Below, piece after piece: positions 52,719 to 60,900 of a stretch of DNA of 64,000 nt; position 1 is the stretch's first letter; each line of letters opens with the position of its first letter. The stretch is taken from NCBI RefSeq assembly GCF_034541975.1, contig NZ_JAVYJM010000001.1, one strand, 5' to 3'. Source of the stretch: Dermacoccus abyssi. GTDB taxonomy: Bacteria; Actinomycetota; Actinomycetes; Actinomycetales; Dermatophilaceae. Made by a program: the position numbers and the translations under genes. The notes under the pieces are model-generated. The model was not told where the DNA came from and did not search any database. It saw nothing but the letters and a program-made list of their open reading frames with translations.

Positions 52719-52752
52719 TCGGTGCGACACAGCTGCGGGGCGCTCGGCCTCT

Positions 52753-52802
52753 CATGACGCGCTCCACGGGCCTCGCACGCTCGGCCCGTGGAGCGCGTCA
52801 TG
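52753..52802. repeat. Second perfect hairpin, 20-bp stem
   Basis: CATGACGCGCTCCACGGGCC (52753-52772) pairs perfectly with 52783-52802 around a 10-nt loop. Sequence differs from the first hairpin 34 bp away, so it is not a tandem copy. Confidence 0.7.
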
Positions 52803-52962
52803 CTCGGTCTCCCGCAGTCCGCTTCCAGCGTGGTCGCCTTGGTTCCTTCGGCGCGTCTTCTGGCGTGGTCGCGTTCCGGACGGGGGAGTCGTCCGACGGT
52901 GTGGCCGGCTCCAGCGCGCGGTGGCATGGAATGCTCTGTTGCCGGGAAAGAGGGTGGGTGAC
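52803..52962. other. Remaining non-coding stretch before PPTase-like gene
   Basis: The gap from 52648 to 52962 is the only gene-free stretch over 300 bp in the window. Apart from the two hairpins it holds no supported ORF; an in-frame GTG at 52921 could extend the next gene by 14 residues, but the ribosome site GAGG (52950-52953) lies after it. Confidence 0.5.
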
Positions 52963-53448
52963 GTGGTGAACGCGGCTGATCTGCTGGCCGCCGCGGTGCG
53001 GGACGGGCGGCTCGAACGGTCGTCCGGGGTCTCGCCTCACGAGCACCCCCTCGCGGCGCGCAGCTACCTGTCCGACGGCACCGGGCTCGCGTGGCACGTT
53101 CCCTCCGCGCTGCGCAGCCACGGCACCTTCGTCCTCGACGCCGAAATCCCACGGCCCGTGCGTTCAACTCTCGTGCGGCGCTACGGCGTCGACGACCCCG
53201 ACACCTTCGCCGAACGCTGGACCCGCGCAGAGGCTCTCGCCAAACTCGCCGACCTGCCCATCATCACCTGGCTCAGCCGCCACGGACTCACCGTGCCCGA
53301 ACACGTCGGCGCACTGCGCGATGTCGGCGAGACCGACTGGAGCACTGAGCGGTTCGGCGACGTCATCGTGACCTTTGCCGTCACCGCACACGCTCAGCGG
53401 GCCGACACGAGCGAGGAGCGTTCTCCGGCTGTCGGTGGCACCGTCTAG
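52963..53448 (+). CDS. Phosphopantetheinyl-transferase-like protein
   Basis: 161 residues. No full-length family match by eye, but two spaced motifs fit Sfp-type 4'-phosphopantetheinyl transferases: a D-x-E pair (D59-A-E61 in TFVLDAEIPRP, corresponding to G-x-D-x-E) and F82-x-x-x-W-T-R-A-E90-A-L-A-K94 (F-x-x-x-W-S/T-x-K-E-A-x-x-K). These would be the Mg-binding and catalytic Asp, Glu, Glu and Lys. The protein is shorter than Sfp (about 220) and longer than AcpS (about 120). It would activate the ACP at 50359. GTG at 52963 is 9 nt after GAGG; 52966 is also possible. The last 30 residues look unrelated. Confidence 0.6.
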   Translation: MVNAADLLAAAVRDGRLERSSGVSPHEHPLAARSYLSDGTGLAWHVPSALRSHGTFVLDAEIPRPVRSTLVRRYGVDDPDTFAERWTRAEALAKLADLPIITWLSRHGLTVPEHVGALRDVGETDWSTERFGDVIVTFAVTAHAQRADTSEERSPAVGGTV

Positions 53449-53465
53449 CCTTGGACGCATTCCAA
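53446..53465 (+). promoter_or_regulatory. -10 element and inverted repeat before GT2 gene
   Basis: TAGCCT (53446-53451) overlaps the preceding stop codon. It abuts TTGGA-CGCAT-TCCAA (53451-53465), followed by AAAAAAT. The repeat could be an operator or an early hairpin in the leader; both readings are speculative. Confidence 0.35.
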
Positions 53466-53517
53466 AAAATCGAGCAGTGCAGTCGAAGGCGCGGCAACGG
53501 ACGACGAAGGAGAAGGC

Positions 53518-54420
53518 ATGGCGCAGGAGCCGCAGACGGGTGCCACCCCGCCTCGCGTCGGCGTCGTCCTCATGACGATGGGTAACCGCCCCGACGATCT
53601 CGAACGGGCCATCTCGTCCCTGAACCAGCAGCGCGGAGTCGAACTCGACATCGTGCTGCTCGGCAACGGCTGGAACCCGGCCGAGAACCCGTGGCCGTTC
53701 CCGGCGAACGTGCGCACCATCCACTCGCCGGAGAACCTCGGCATCCCCGAAGGCCGAAACGTCGGTGCGCGGGCAGCCCGCGGCGACTACCTGTTCTTCT
53801 ACGACGACGACGCCATCCTCCCCACTGACCACGTCCTCGCCGACATGGTGGCCGAGATGGAGAAGCGGGCCGACAACGCCGTCATCGGCCCGCTCGGGCA
53901 GGACCCCACGGGAAAGCCGACGCCACGCCGCTGGATTCCGCGCCTCAACGTCAAGAACAACGGAAAGCCCGGCCCGGCCACCTGGTTCCTCGAAGGCGTC
54001 CACCTCTCGCGCCGCACCGCATTCGATCAGGTCGGCGGCTGGCCCGGGCACTTCTTCTACGGTCACGAAGGCATCGACCTCGCCTGGCGACTCATCGATG
54101 CGGGCTGGGTCATCCAGTACGTACCCAGCATCACTGTGAACCACCCGGCCACGTCTCCGGCACGGCACGCCGTCTATTACCGGATGAACGCGCGAAACCG
54201 CGTTTGGGTGGCCAAGCGCAACCTACCGGCGCCCCTCGTGCCGCTGTACATCGGTAACTGGGCGGCCATCACCCTGCTTCGCGTCAAGGACAAGGCCGCA
54301 CTCAAGGTCTGGTTCGCCGGCCTTGCCGAGGGCCTGCGCACCGACGCGGGGGAGCGGCACGTCATGTCGTGGCGCACGGTCGCGAAGCTCACCCGCCTCG
54401 GCCGGCCCCCGGTGATCTGA
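53518..54420 (+). CDS. Family 2 glycosyltransferase
   Basis: 300 residues, GT-A. VGVVLMTMGNRPDDLERAISSLNQQ, VHSPENLGIPEGRNVGARAARGDYLFFYDDDAILPTD with the D-x-D motif, FLEGVHLSRRTAFDQVGGWPGHFFYGHEGIDLAWRLID as the acceptor/catalytic region. C-terminal helices include WAAITLLR but no clear membrane anchor. It probably adds a hexose or amino sugar to the growing polymer. ATG at 53518 has GAAGGAGAAGGC just upstream. Its stop is 1 bp before the sialyltransferase-like gene, so they are co-transcribed. Confidence 0.9.
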   Translation: MAQEPQTGATPPRVGVVLMTMGNRPDDLERAISSLNQQRGVELDIVLLGNGWNPAENPWPFPANVRTIHSPENLGIPEGRNVGARAARGDYLFFYDDDAILPTDHVLADMVAEMEKRADNAVIGPLGQDPTGKPTPRRWIPRLNVKNNGKPGPATWFLEGVHLSRRTAFDQVGGWPGHFFYGHEGIDLAWRLIDAGWVIQYVPSITVNHPATSPARHAVYYRMNARNRVWVAKRNLPAPLVPLYIGNWAAITLLRVKDKAALKVWFAGLAEGLRTDAGERHVMSWRTVAKLTRLGRPPVI

Positions 54421-54421
54421 C

Positions 54422-55426
54422 ATGAGCGAAACCCACAACGACCACGTCCACGCCGTCGTCACCGGGGCCAAGAGTCGCTCGCACGTGCTCTACATCGCCT
54501 CCTACCTTCACCGCGTCCTGCAGGATCTTTCGGACGCCGGCCGCCTGCGCGTCTCGTTCGTCCCGGCAGCCGCGTTTTTCACCGCGCCCGCGGTCGGTGT
54601 CGAGGACGCGCGAGCCCTGCTGCCGGACGACCCACGCCTCTCGCTCGAGGAAGGCATGGCGGGATGGCGTTTCGCCGAGGGCGCGCGGGCCCTCTACGTC
54701 AGCGTGGGAACGCCCGGCCTGAAGGCTCTCGTCGCGCTTCGTCGCGCGAACGGCGTGCGCCCCATCCACGTTGTCGTCACCGACGAAGGCATCGGCACCT
54801 ACGGTTCGTGGACGACTCGCCGTGACGCCATCCGCCGGCAGGGCGCCGCGCCTGTCTCGGCCACGCTCAAGGCAGGTCTCATCGCCGCGACGGGCAAGGC
54901 GTTGACGTCCGAGCGGTGGCCCGCGTATCGGCGCACCTCCCACGGCTGGGAGGTGACCGAGGCCGTGCGTGCGGAGTTCCGCGCCCACACCGAAGGTGCC
55001 TCCCGATCGGTGCGTCGCAGCGCCGTCATCCTCACTCAGCCCTTCGTCGATCTGGGGCTCATCGACGAGAAGCGGTACGTCGACTACGTCCGCGGCCTGG
55101 TCGCGAGTTGCGCGGACGCGGGACTCGAACCACTGGTGCGCGCGCACCCTGCTGAGAACGTGCGCCGCTACGACGAGTTCGAGGTCATGCGCTCGCGCGG
55201 CACCGCCGAGCTCGATCCGCTCGTCGTCGGCGCCGACGCCGTCCTCGGAGGCCCCAGCACGGCCCTCATCAACCTCAGCGCGATGTTCGGCGCCAACGTC
55301 GTCTGGGTGAGCGAACCCTCTCTCACCTTCCTCGACACCGATGTCTCCGAGGCTCAGCGGCAGATCTTCGCGGCGTTCCTCGGCCGACCCGTCCGTCCGG
55401 TCGACGTGGCAGCGCGACTCGCGTGA
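54422..55426 (+). CDS. Sialyltransferase-like glycosyltransferase (candidate nonulosonic-acid transferase)
   Basis: 334 residues, no signal or membrane helix. Not a textbook family hit, but it has the three motifs of bacterial GT38/GT52-type sialyltransferases in order: D-E-G (121-123, VVTDEGIGTYG), H-P (242-243, LVRAHPAENVRRYD) and a Ser-Thr pair (279-280, LGGPSTALINLSAMFG). In sialyltransferases these bind CMP-sugar and provide the catalytic Asp and His. It would therefore transfer CMP-activated pseudaminic acid (made by the genes at 37.9-50.1 kb) to an acceptor, or polymerise it. ATG directly after the GT2 stop; its stop overlaps the glycosylase start. Confidence 0.7.
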   Translation: MSETHNDHVHAVVTGAKSRSHVLYIASYLHRVLQDLSDAGRLRVSFVPAAAFFTAPAVGVEDARALLPDDPRLSLEEGMAGWRFAEGARALYVSVGTPGLKALVALRRANGVRPIHVVVTDEGIGTYGSWTTRRDAIRRQGAAPVSATLKAGLIAATGKALTSERWPAYRRTSHGWEVTEAVRAEFRAHTEGASRSVRRSAVILTQPFVDLGLIDEKRYVDYVRGLVASCADAGLEPLVRAHPAENVRRYDEFEVMRSRGTAELDPLVVGADAVLGGPSTALINLSAMFGANVVWVSEPSLTFLDTDVSEAQRQIFAAFLGRPVRPVDVAARLA

Positions 55427-56403
55427 GTACCCGGCCCGACCTCGTCGAACAGTGGGAGCCCGGACGCAGCGTTCCGGTGGCTTCGATCCTCGGCGCTCTT
55501 CGTCGGGGATCGGGCGATCCGACGATGGTCGTGCGTCCCAACGCCGTGTGGTGGGGCGTGCACACGCCCGCAGGACCGGCGGCCACCTGGTGGCAGGTCG
55601 AGCCCGCGGAGGGGGGCGAGCGCGTCATCCTGCGGGCATACGGAGCGGGCGCGGCGTGGTTCGCGGGCCGTTTGCCCACCATCCTCGGTGAGGCGGACAG
55701 CCTCGACGGCTTCGCTGCCCATCACGAGCCCGTGAAGGTCGCCCTTCGCGTGCGTCAGCTCGCCGATTGGCGCATCCCGCGCACGGGCCTCGTCATCACC
55801 TCGCTGGTCCCGAGCATCCTCGAGCAGAAGGTCACCGGTCGTCAGGCCTTCGCAGGCTTCCGCCACCTCGTGCGCATGTACGGCACCCCTGTCACGTTCG
55901 ACCCGGAGGCGCTGCGGGCGGCGGGCCCTCAGGCACCGGCCGTCGCTCGCCTCATGGCCGCACCCTCTGCTGCACGGTGGCGACGTATTCCGTCCTGGGA
56001 ATGGCTGCAAGCCGGTGTCGAGCCGCCGCAGTCACGCACCGTCATGCGTGCCCTCGAGCACGCGGACCGTCTCGAGCAGACGAGCGAGCTGCCGATTGCG
56101 CAGGCCCACGCTAGGCTGCGCCTCGTGCCCGGAATCGGTGTCTGGACGGCGGCAAAAGTTGCACAGAGCGCGTGGGGCGACCCCGACGCCCCCACCTTCC
56201 CCGACTACCACGTGGCCAAGGAGATCGGGCACGCGCTGCTCGGGCGTGACATCGACGACGTGGGTATGGCCGGCCTTCTCGAGCCCTACCGCGGACACCG
56301 CTATCGAGCCGAGCGCCTCATCCTCGCGGCCGCTCCGCGGCGCGAGCGTCATGGTGCCCGTATGACGTTGCCCTCACACCTGCCCCAGCGCGCGTGGCGC
56401 TGA
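55423..56403 (+). CDS. DNA-3-methyladenine glycosylase-like (HhH-GPD) protein
   Basis: 326 residues. N-terminal AlkA-like beta domain, then a helix-hairpin-helix: LRLVPGIGVWTAAKVAQSAWG, with the catalytic Asp in PTFPDYHVAKEIG (FPDYH). Excises alkylated bases from DNA by base excision repair. GTG at 55423 overlaps the transferase stop (GTGA), so it is translated with the island but functionally belongs to the DNA-repair backbone; the overlap may be an accident of insertion. Lacks an Ada domain. Confidence 0.88.
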   Translation: MSTRPDLVEQWEPGRSVPVASILGALRRGSGDPTMVVRPNAVWWGVHTPAGPAATWWQVEPAEGGERVILRAYGAGAAWFAGRLPTILGEADSLDGFAAHHEPVKVALRVRQLADWRIPRTGLVITSLVPSILEQKVTGRQAFAGFRHLVRMYGTPVTFDPEALRAAGPQAPAVARLMAAPSAARWRRIPSWEWLQAGVEPPQSRTVMRALEHADRLEQTSELPIAQAHARLRLVPGIGVWTAAKVAQSAWGDPDAPTFPDYHVAKEIGHALLGRDIDDVGMAGLLEPYRGHRYRAERLILAAAPRRERHGARMTLPSHLPQRAWR

Positions 56404-56464
56404 GGCGCAGCGAGAGACCTGCACGGGTGTCCCCGGCGTCGGGTGGGAGCAGGTCGCCGATCGA

Positions 56465-57394
56465 TCAGGCTCCGAGAACCGTGGTGCGTACCTCGCGCGC
56501 AGCTTCGACGTCGCCGACCAGCGCTCGCGCGAGCGGCGCACGCGTCACATTGAGACGCCCGGGGTAGCTGCCCTGAGCCTCGTCCTCGTCGATGAGAAGC
56601 ACGTCGGCGAAGTCCGCGTAGAGCTTGGCCACCTGCGCCGACGTCATCTCGAGGCCCGCCTGCGACCAGGCGCTGCGCTCGGCGTCACCGTCGCGGCTCG
56701 TCGGCAGGCCGACCGGACTCATGACGACGACGCGGGCCGCTGTGCCGCGCAGGGCGTCGCGCACGCCGGGCACCCCGAGCAGCCCCGGCCCGTCGAGCAC
56801 GGGTGACATCGGGGTGAGCACGACGACGTCGCTGCTGCGCAGCGCGTCCAGCACGCCGGGGGAGGGCGTCGACTGTTCGAGCCCGGCGACTCCGAAGCCC
56901 TGCGGTTCGCCCCGGTCGGCATCCCCGAGCCACCGGGCGACGGGGCGGCTGCTGCGCTCTCCGGCCTCGTTCTCCTCAATGACGTGAAGTTCGACGGGCT
57001 CGTTCGTCGCGGGAATGACGCGAGCCTCCGCTGCGGGGCTCTGGAGCTGGGCACACGTGGCCGCGGTCTCACCTCGAGCGCGCCAGTAGTTGCGGGCGAC
57101 GGCGAAGGCGACACTCTCGTCGTCGAGAATCGGCCACTCGCCGGGTGCCAGGCCCAGTTCTGCGAGCGTCGAGGAGACGGTCGACGTGGAGGGGCGCGCG
57201 GGTGAGGGCGTGAAAGCGCGCAGTGCGGCGTCCGTGTCCGGGGTGAAGCGCAGACCCGCAACACTGAGGTCCCCCGAGGTATTTGTGATGCAGATCACAT
57301 CACCCATCGGCGTGTCGATGGTCGACCCCGGCGCGAACAGCCCATGTAGTGCTGCAGCTGACTGGGGACCACTAGATAGGAGCGTGAGTTGCAT
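56465..57394 (-). CDS. Degenerate FbiA/CofD-family protein (2-phospho-L-lactate transferase homologue)
   Basis: 309 residues. It follows the FbiA order: N-terminal LTLLSSGPQSAAALHGL where FbiA has V-G-G-V-G-G-A-R, then GLRFTPDTDAALRAF, LGLAPGEWPILDDESVAFAVARNYWRARG, PVELHVIEEN, DVVVLTPMSPVLDGPGLLGVPGVRDALRG, VVVMSPVGL, MTSAQVAKLYADFADVLLIDEDE. The Gly-rich substrate loop is gone, so 2-phospho-L-lactate (F420) transfer is doubtful. Position beside whiB matches fbiA-whiB2 synteny in M. tuberculosis, but no fbiB is adjacent. ATG at 57394. A Crp-like palindrome lies inside its coding start. Confidence 0.72.
   Translation of the reverse strand: MQLTLLSSGPQSAAALHGLFAPGSTIDTPMGDVICITNTSGDLSVAGLRFTPDTDAALRAFTPSPARPSTSTVSSTLAELGLAPGEWPILDDESVAFAVARNYWRARGETAATCAQLQSPAAEARVIPATNEPVELHVIEENEAGERSSRPVARWLGDADRGEPQGFGVAGLEQSTPSPGVLDALRSSDVVVLTPMSPVLDGPGLLGVPGVRDALRGTAARVVVMSPVGLPTSRDGDAERSAWSQAGLEMTSAQVAKLYADFADVLLIDEDEAQGSYPGRLNVTRAPLARALVGDVEAAREVRTTVLGA
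57284..57299. promoter_or_regulatory. Perfect Crp/GlxR consensus site
   Basis: TGTGA-TGCAGA-TCACA matches the Crp/GlxR consensus TGTGA-N6-TCACA exactly. It lies in the 5' coding part of the FbiA-like gene, about 170 bp upstream of the whiB -35 element. The window also encodes an adenylate cyclase. Confidence 0.5.
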
Positions 57395-57470
57395 ATTGTC
57401 AGTGTGACAGGCGAGGTGGTGGAGGCGCCATTCACCCCCGGGGAGGGGGTTGCGAGCATTCCCGTTCGGC

Positions 57471-57499
57471 TTGACTCACTCGAATGACATCGATGTAAT
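57471..57499 (+). promoter_or_regulatory. whiB promoter
   Basis: TTGACT (57471-57476), 17-bp spacer, TGTAAT (57494-57499): near-consensus vegetative promoter. The palindrome ACATCGATGT (57487-57496) overlaps the -10. Leader to the whiB ATG is about 128 nt. Confidence 0.7.
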
Positions 57500-57633
57500 T
57501 GCCATGTCGCGCTTCGCCGTCCCCCTTGTTGTCGTCCCGCTCCGGTGGGGTTGTCACCGCCGGGTGGTATTGGGCCGAAGTTCGCCGAAGTACACCGACG
57601 CCTGACCATGGCACCGACGACGAAAGGACGGAC

Positions 57634-57906
57634 ATGCAGGAATTCATGCAGTTGATCAGCCTGCACGACGCCCTGGACGACACGGAGGAAATGTCGTGGC
57701 AGGAGCGCGCACTGTGCGCGCAGACCGACCCCGAAGCGTTCTTCCCCGAGAAGGGCGGCTCCACCCGCGAGGCCAAGCGTGTCTGCGTCGGGTGTGAGGT
57801 TCGCTCCGAGTGCCTCGAGTACGCGCTGGAGAACGACGAGCGCTTCGGCATCTGGGGTGGCCTTTCCGAGCGTGAGCGCCGCAAGCTGAAGAAGCGCGCG
57901 GTCTGA
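57634..57906 (+). CDS. whiB: WhiB-family Fe-S regulator (WhiB2/WhmD type)
   Basis: 90 residues. Four cluster cysteines C28, C51, C54, C60 in spacing C-x22-C-x2-C-x5-C, followed by the WhiB turn GIWGGLSERERR and a basic tail KLKKRAV. It holds a [4Fe-4S] cluster, binds the sigma-70-type factor region 4 and regulates transcription in response to redox or NO; WhiB2 orthologues control septation. Beside FbiA-like and the large GT, as in other actinobacteria. ATG at 57634 with AAAGGA upstream; longer frames reading through the promoter are rejected. The large GT begins 4 nt after its stop. Confidence 0.95.
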   Translation: MQEFMQLISLHDALDDTEEMSWQERALCAQTDPEAFFPEKGGSTREAKRVCVGCEVRSECLEYALENDERFGIWGGLSERERRKLKKRAV

Positions 57907-57910
57907 TCAG

Positions 57911-60900
57911 GTGACGGCGAGCGCTCGACTCGGCGTCCACGAGCCCCGCGAGGGAACACCCGAGCATCCTTTCGTCACCGCCGTCCTCGTGGCGCGGGAC
58001 GGACACCTACCGTGGCTTCGCGCCACGGTCGATGCATTTCTCGACCAGTCGCGACAGGCGGACCGCCTCGTCGTCGTCGACGGCACTCCCGATCAGGACA
58101 TGCGCGAGGTTCTCGCGCGTGAGTTCCCGGAACTGCGTGAGGTCGACCTCACTGTCGTCAAGGCGAACCACGAGGAAGCCTTCGCCGGTCTCGTCGACCG
58201 GGCCGTGCAGGCCATTCCCGCGCGTGGCAGCGACCACGTCGTCGCGCTGCGCGATCGCCGCCGCGCCCGCCGACGCCCCACCCACCCGAGCGACCGCTAC
58301 CACTGGTTGTGGCTGCTCCACGAGGACTCCGCTCCGACGCCCGACTCCCTAAAGGCGCTCATGCGCTCGGTGGGTCGAAGCGAGCGCATCGGTATCGCGG
58401 GCTGCAAGATCAACGAGCTCGACCGTCCATCCCGTCTGATCAACATCGGTATCGACGTCACGCGCAGCGGGCGTCACGTCGCCCGCACCGTCGAGGGCGA
58501 ACTCGACCAGGGCCAGCACGACGGGCGCCGTGACGTGCTCGCCGTGTCGAGTGCCGGCATGCTCGTGCGCCAGGACGTCTACCTCGACCTGGGCGGCTTC
58601 GATCCCGCGTTCGACGGCGACGGTGACGGTCTCGATCTGTGCTGGCGAGCCCACCTCGCCGACCACGCGGTCGTCGTCGTGCCCGAGGCCACCGCACACC
58701 AGGACATCGACTCCGCGCACCTGCTGCGCGTCATGGAGGGCCGCGGGACGCGTATGACGCGTCGCCAGCGCCACAGCATGACGCGCCGCTCGGGTGACCC
58801 CGATCGTCCGGCCGCGCACTCGGGCAGCACACTGCGCCGCCACCGTCAGGTCGCCCTCGCGCGGACCTCCACGCTCCGTTTCCCCTTCGCGCTCGCGTGG
58901 GCAACGATCTCGTCTGCGCTGCTGGGTGTCGTGCTGCTCCTGCTCAAGCGCCCGCGCTCGGCCGCGTCGGAGTTCGGTCAGGCCAGTGCAGGTCTCGGAC
59001 TCGGCCGCATCATGGGCGCGCGACGCCGCTTCCGTGGACGTGCCGGCGTGAGCAACGCCCAACTCTCGTCCCTCTTCGTCCCGGCCGAAGCGGGGCGTGC
59101 CGCGGCCTGGGACGCCGTGGTCGCCGCGCTGACACCTGGTGGCTCGAAGCCGGTGCACCAGCCGATCTCCACCGAGACGGGCCCGCAGTCCGAAGAGGCC
59201 GAGGAAATGCGGACCCGCGGCGGCGTGCTCAAGCGCATCGTGCGCCACCCCGGTCTCTGGGCCGTACTCGTGCTGTTCGGCATGAGCCTGTTCATCTTCC
59301 GTGACGCCTTGAGTGACGGCGCTCTTCGCGGCGGTCACGGCCTCGCGGGTGGCGAACTCCTGCCGTACTTCACCTCGCCCGGCGGTGTCTGGCACGCCTG
59401 GCGCGACGCCTGGCAGGGCCCCGGTTTCGGGCACGCCGCCTCGTCGGTGCCCTATCTGCCGTTCATCGCCATCGGTTCCTGGTTCGTCTCGCTCCTGCCG
59501 GGTGTGGCCCATTCCACCGCGACCGCGACAGCCATCACATGGCTCTTCCTGGCCGCTCCGGCACTCGCAGGGTGGTCGGCCTACCTCGCGGGGCGCGCGG
59601 CGACGAAGCTCGCGTGGCCACGAGCTCTGGCAGCCCTCGCGTGGGGCTCTCTCGCCCCGCTCACGACGGCGCTGCTCGGCGGGCGCCTCGGCCCCGTCAT
59701 CGCGCACATCGTGCTCCCGCTGGCCCTGGCGGGCATTCTGCGGCTCGGCCGCTCCGGCGCCACCGTCGCCGGCACGGCAGCCACTGCGCTCGCCGTCACG
59801 GTGCTCGGGGCCTACACACCGATCCTCCTTCCCGTCCTGGCGATTGCCCTGCTCGTCGTCGCGGTGCTGGGGTCGAGCGCCGCGAAGATCCGCGCGCTCG
59901 CCGTGGTCGTGCTCGTACCGCTGTTGCTCGGGCACTGGAGCGTCGAGGCCTTCTCCGACCCGAGCAAGCTCGTCGGCGGCCCCGGGGTCCTGACGGACGG
60001 TGACGGCGGCGCGCCGCTGTCCGCGCTCCTGTTCCACCCGGGCGGCCCGGGCTCGACGCCGTTGCTCCTGGCGGTGCCTGTCCTCTTCTTCGGCCTGTGG
60101 GGCGCGCTGCGCGGCAGGGGTCACGAACTCGCGCGCTGGGCACTCGTGGTCCTCGCGCTCGTCGCTCTCGCTGCCGCGCTGCTCGCGCCGCGTCACTCCC
60201 TTGGCGCGCCCACCGGACTGCACGTGTGGACGGGTGTCCCGGAGCAGGTCGCGGCGCTGTCGATGCTCGCGCTCGCGCTCATCGGCGCAGATCGTGTCCA
60301 CGGTTCTTCCGAACCCGGAACCCGTTCGGCTACCTCGCGCCTCGGGCGCCTCAGCGTCGTCACGATCGCGCTCGTCATGGGTGGGGTCATCGGTCTGACG
60401 GCGTGGAACGCCTCGGCCGGCAAGAACGGCGTCCAAGCCGTGCGCAACCCGGCTCCTGCCATCACCGTGCACGAGGCTGAGTCGGCGCGAGCCGGCATGC
60501 TGCTCGACCTCCAGCCACGTTCGGGGGCCGTGACGTTCACCGTTCGCAGCCGCGAGGCCGGCCTGCCCTCGGTCGACCCGACCCAGCCGGCGATGCAGAC
60601 GCCGACGTCCGTGACCAAGGCCATTGCCGCGCTCGTCGACTCGGGCGCCGGTGAGCGGGCCCAGGCCGCCCAGACCCTGCGGGACGCCGGAATCGCCTTC
60701 GTCGCGGCCGACCGTCGCGCGCAGGAGTCCGACACGCTGCTCGCTGCCCTCGAATCCGCTGACGGACTCGTGCCGATGGCGACGGACTCGACGGCGTCCC
60801 TGTACCGCATCGACGGTGCCGGGGGCGGGCGTGCCGCACGGGTCGTCGTGCGTGACGGCGACGAGCGTCACATCGTCCCCGTGCGCGGCCCGCACGCGCG

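Noticed and set aside
32592..55426. Recent horizontal acquisition of the polysaccharide island
   Set aside because: Codon and GC bias look like the surroundings, and there are no transposases, integrases, tRNA or direct repeats at its edges. Comparative genomics could still show exchange.
56416..56455. Hairpin GACCTGC...GCAGGTC between glycosylase and FbiA-like genes
   Set aside because: Only 7 bp with a 26-nt loop; too weak to call, though a terminator is expected between these convergent genes.
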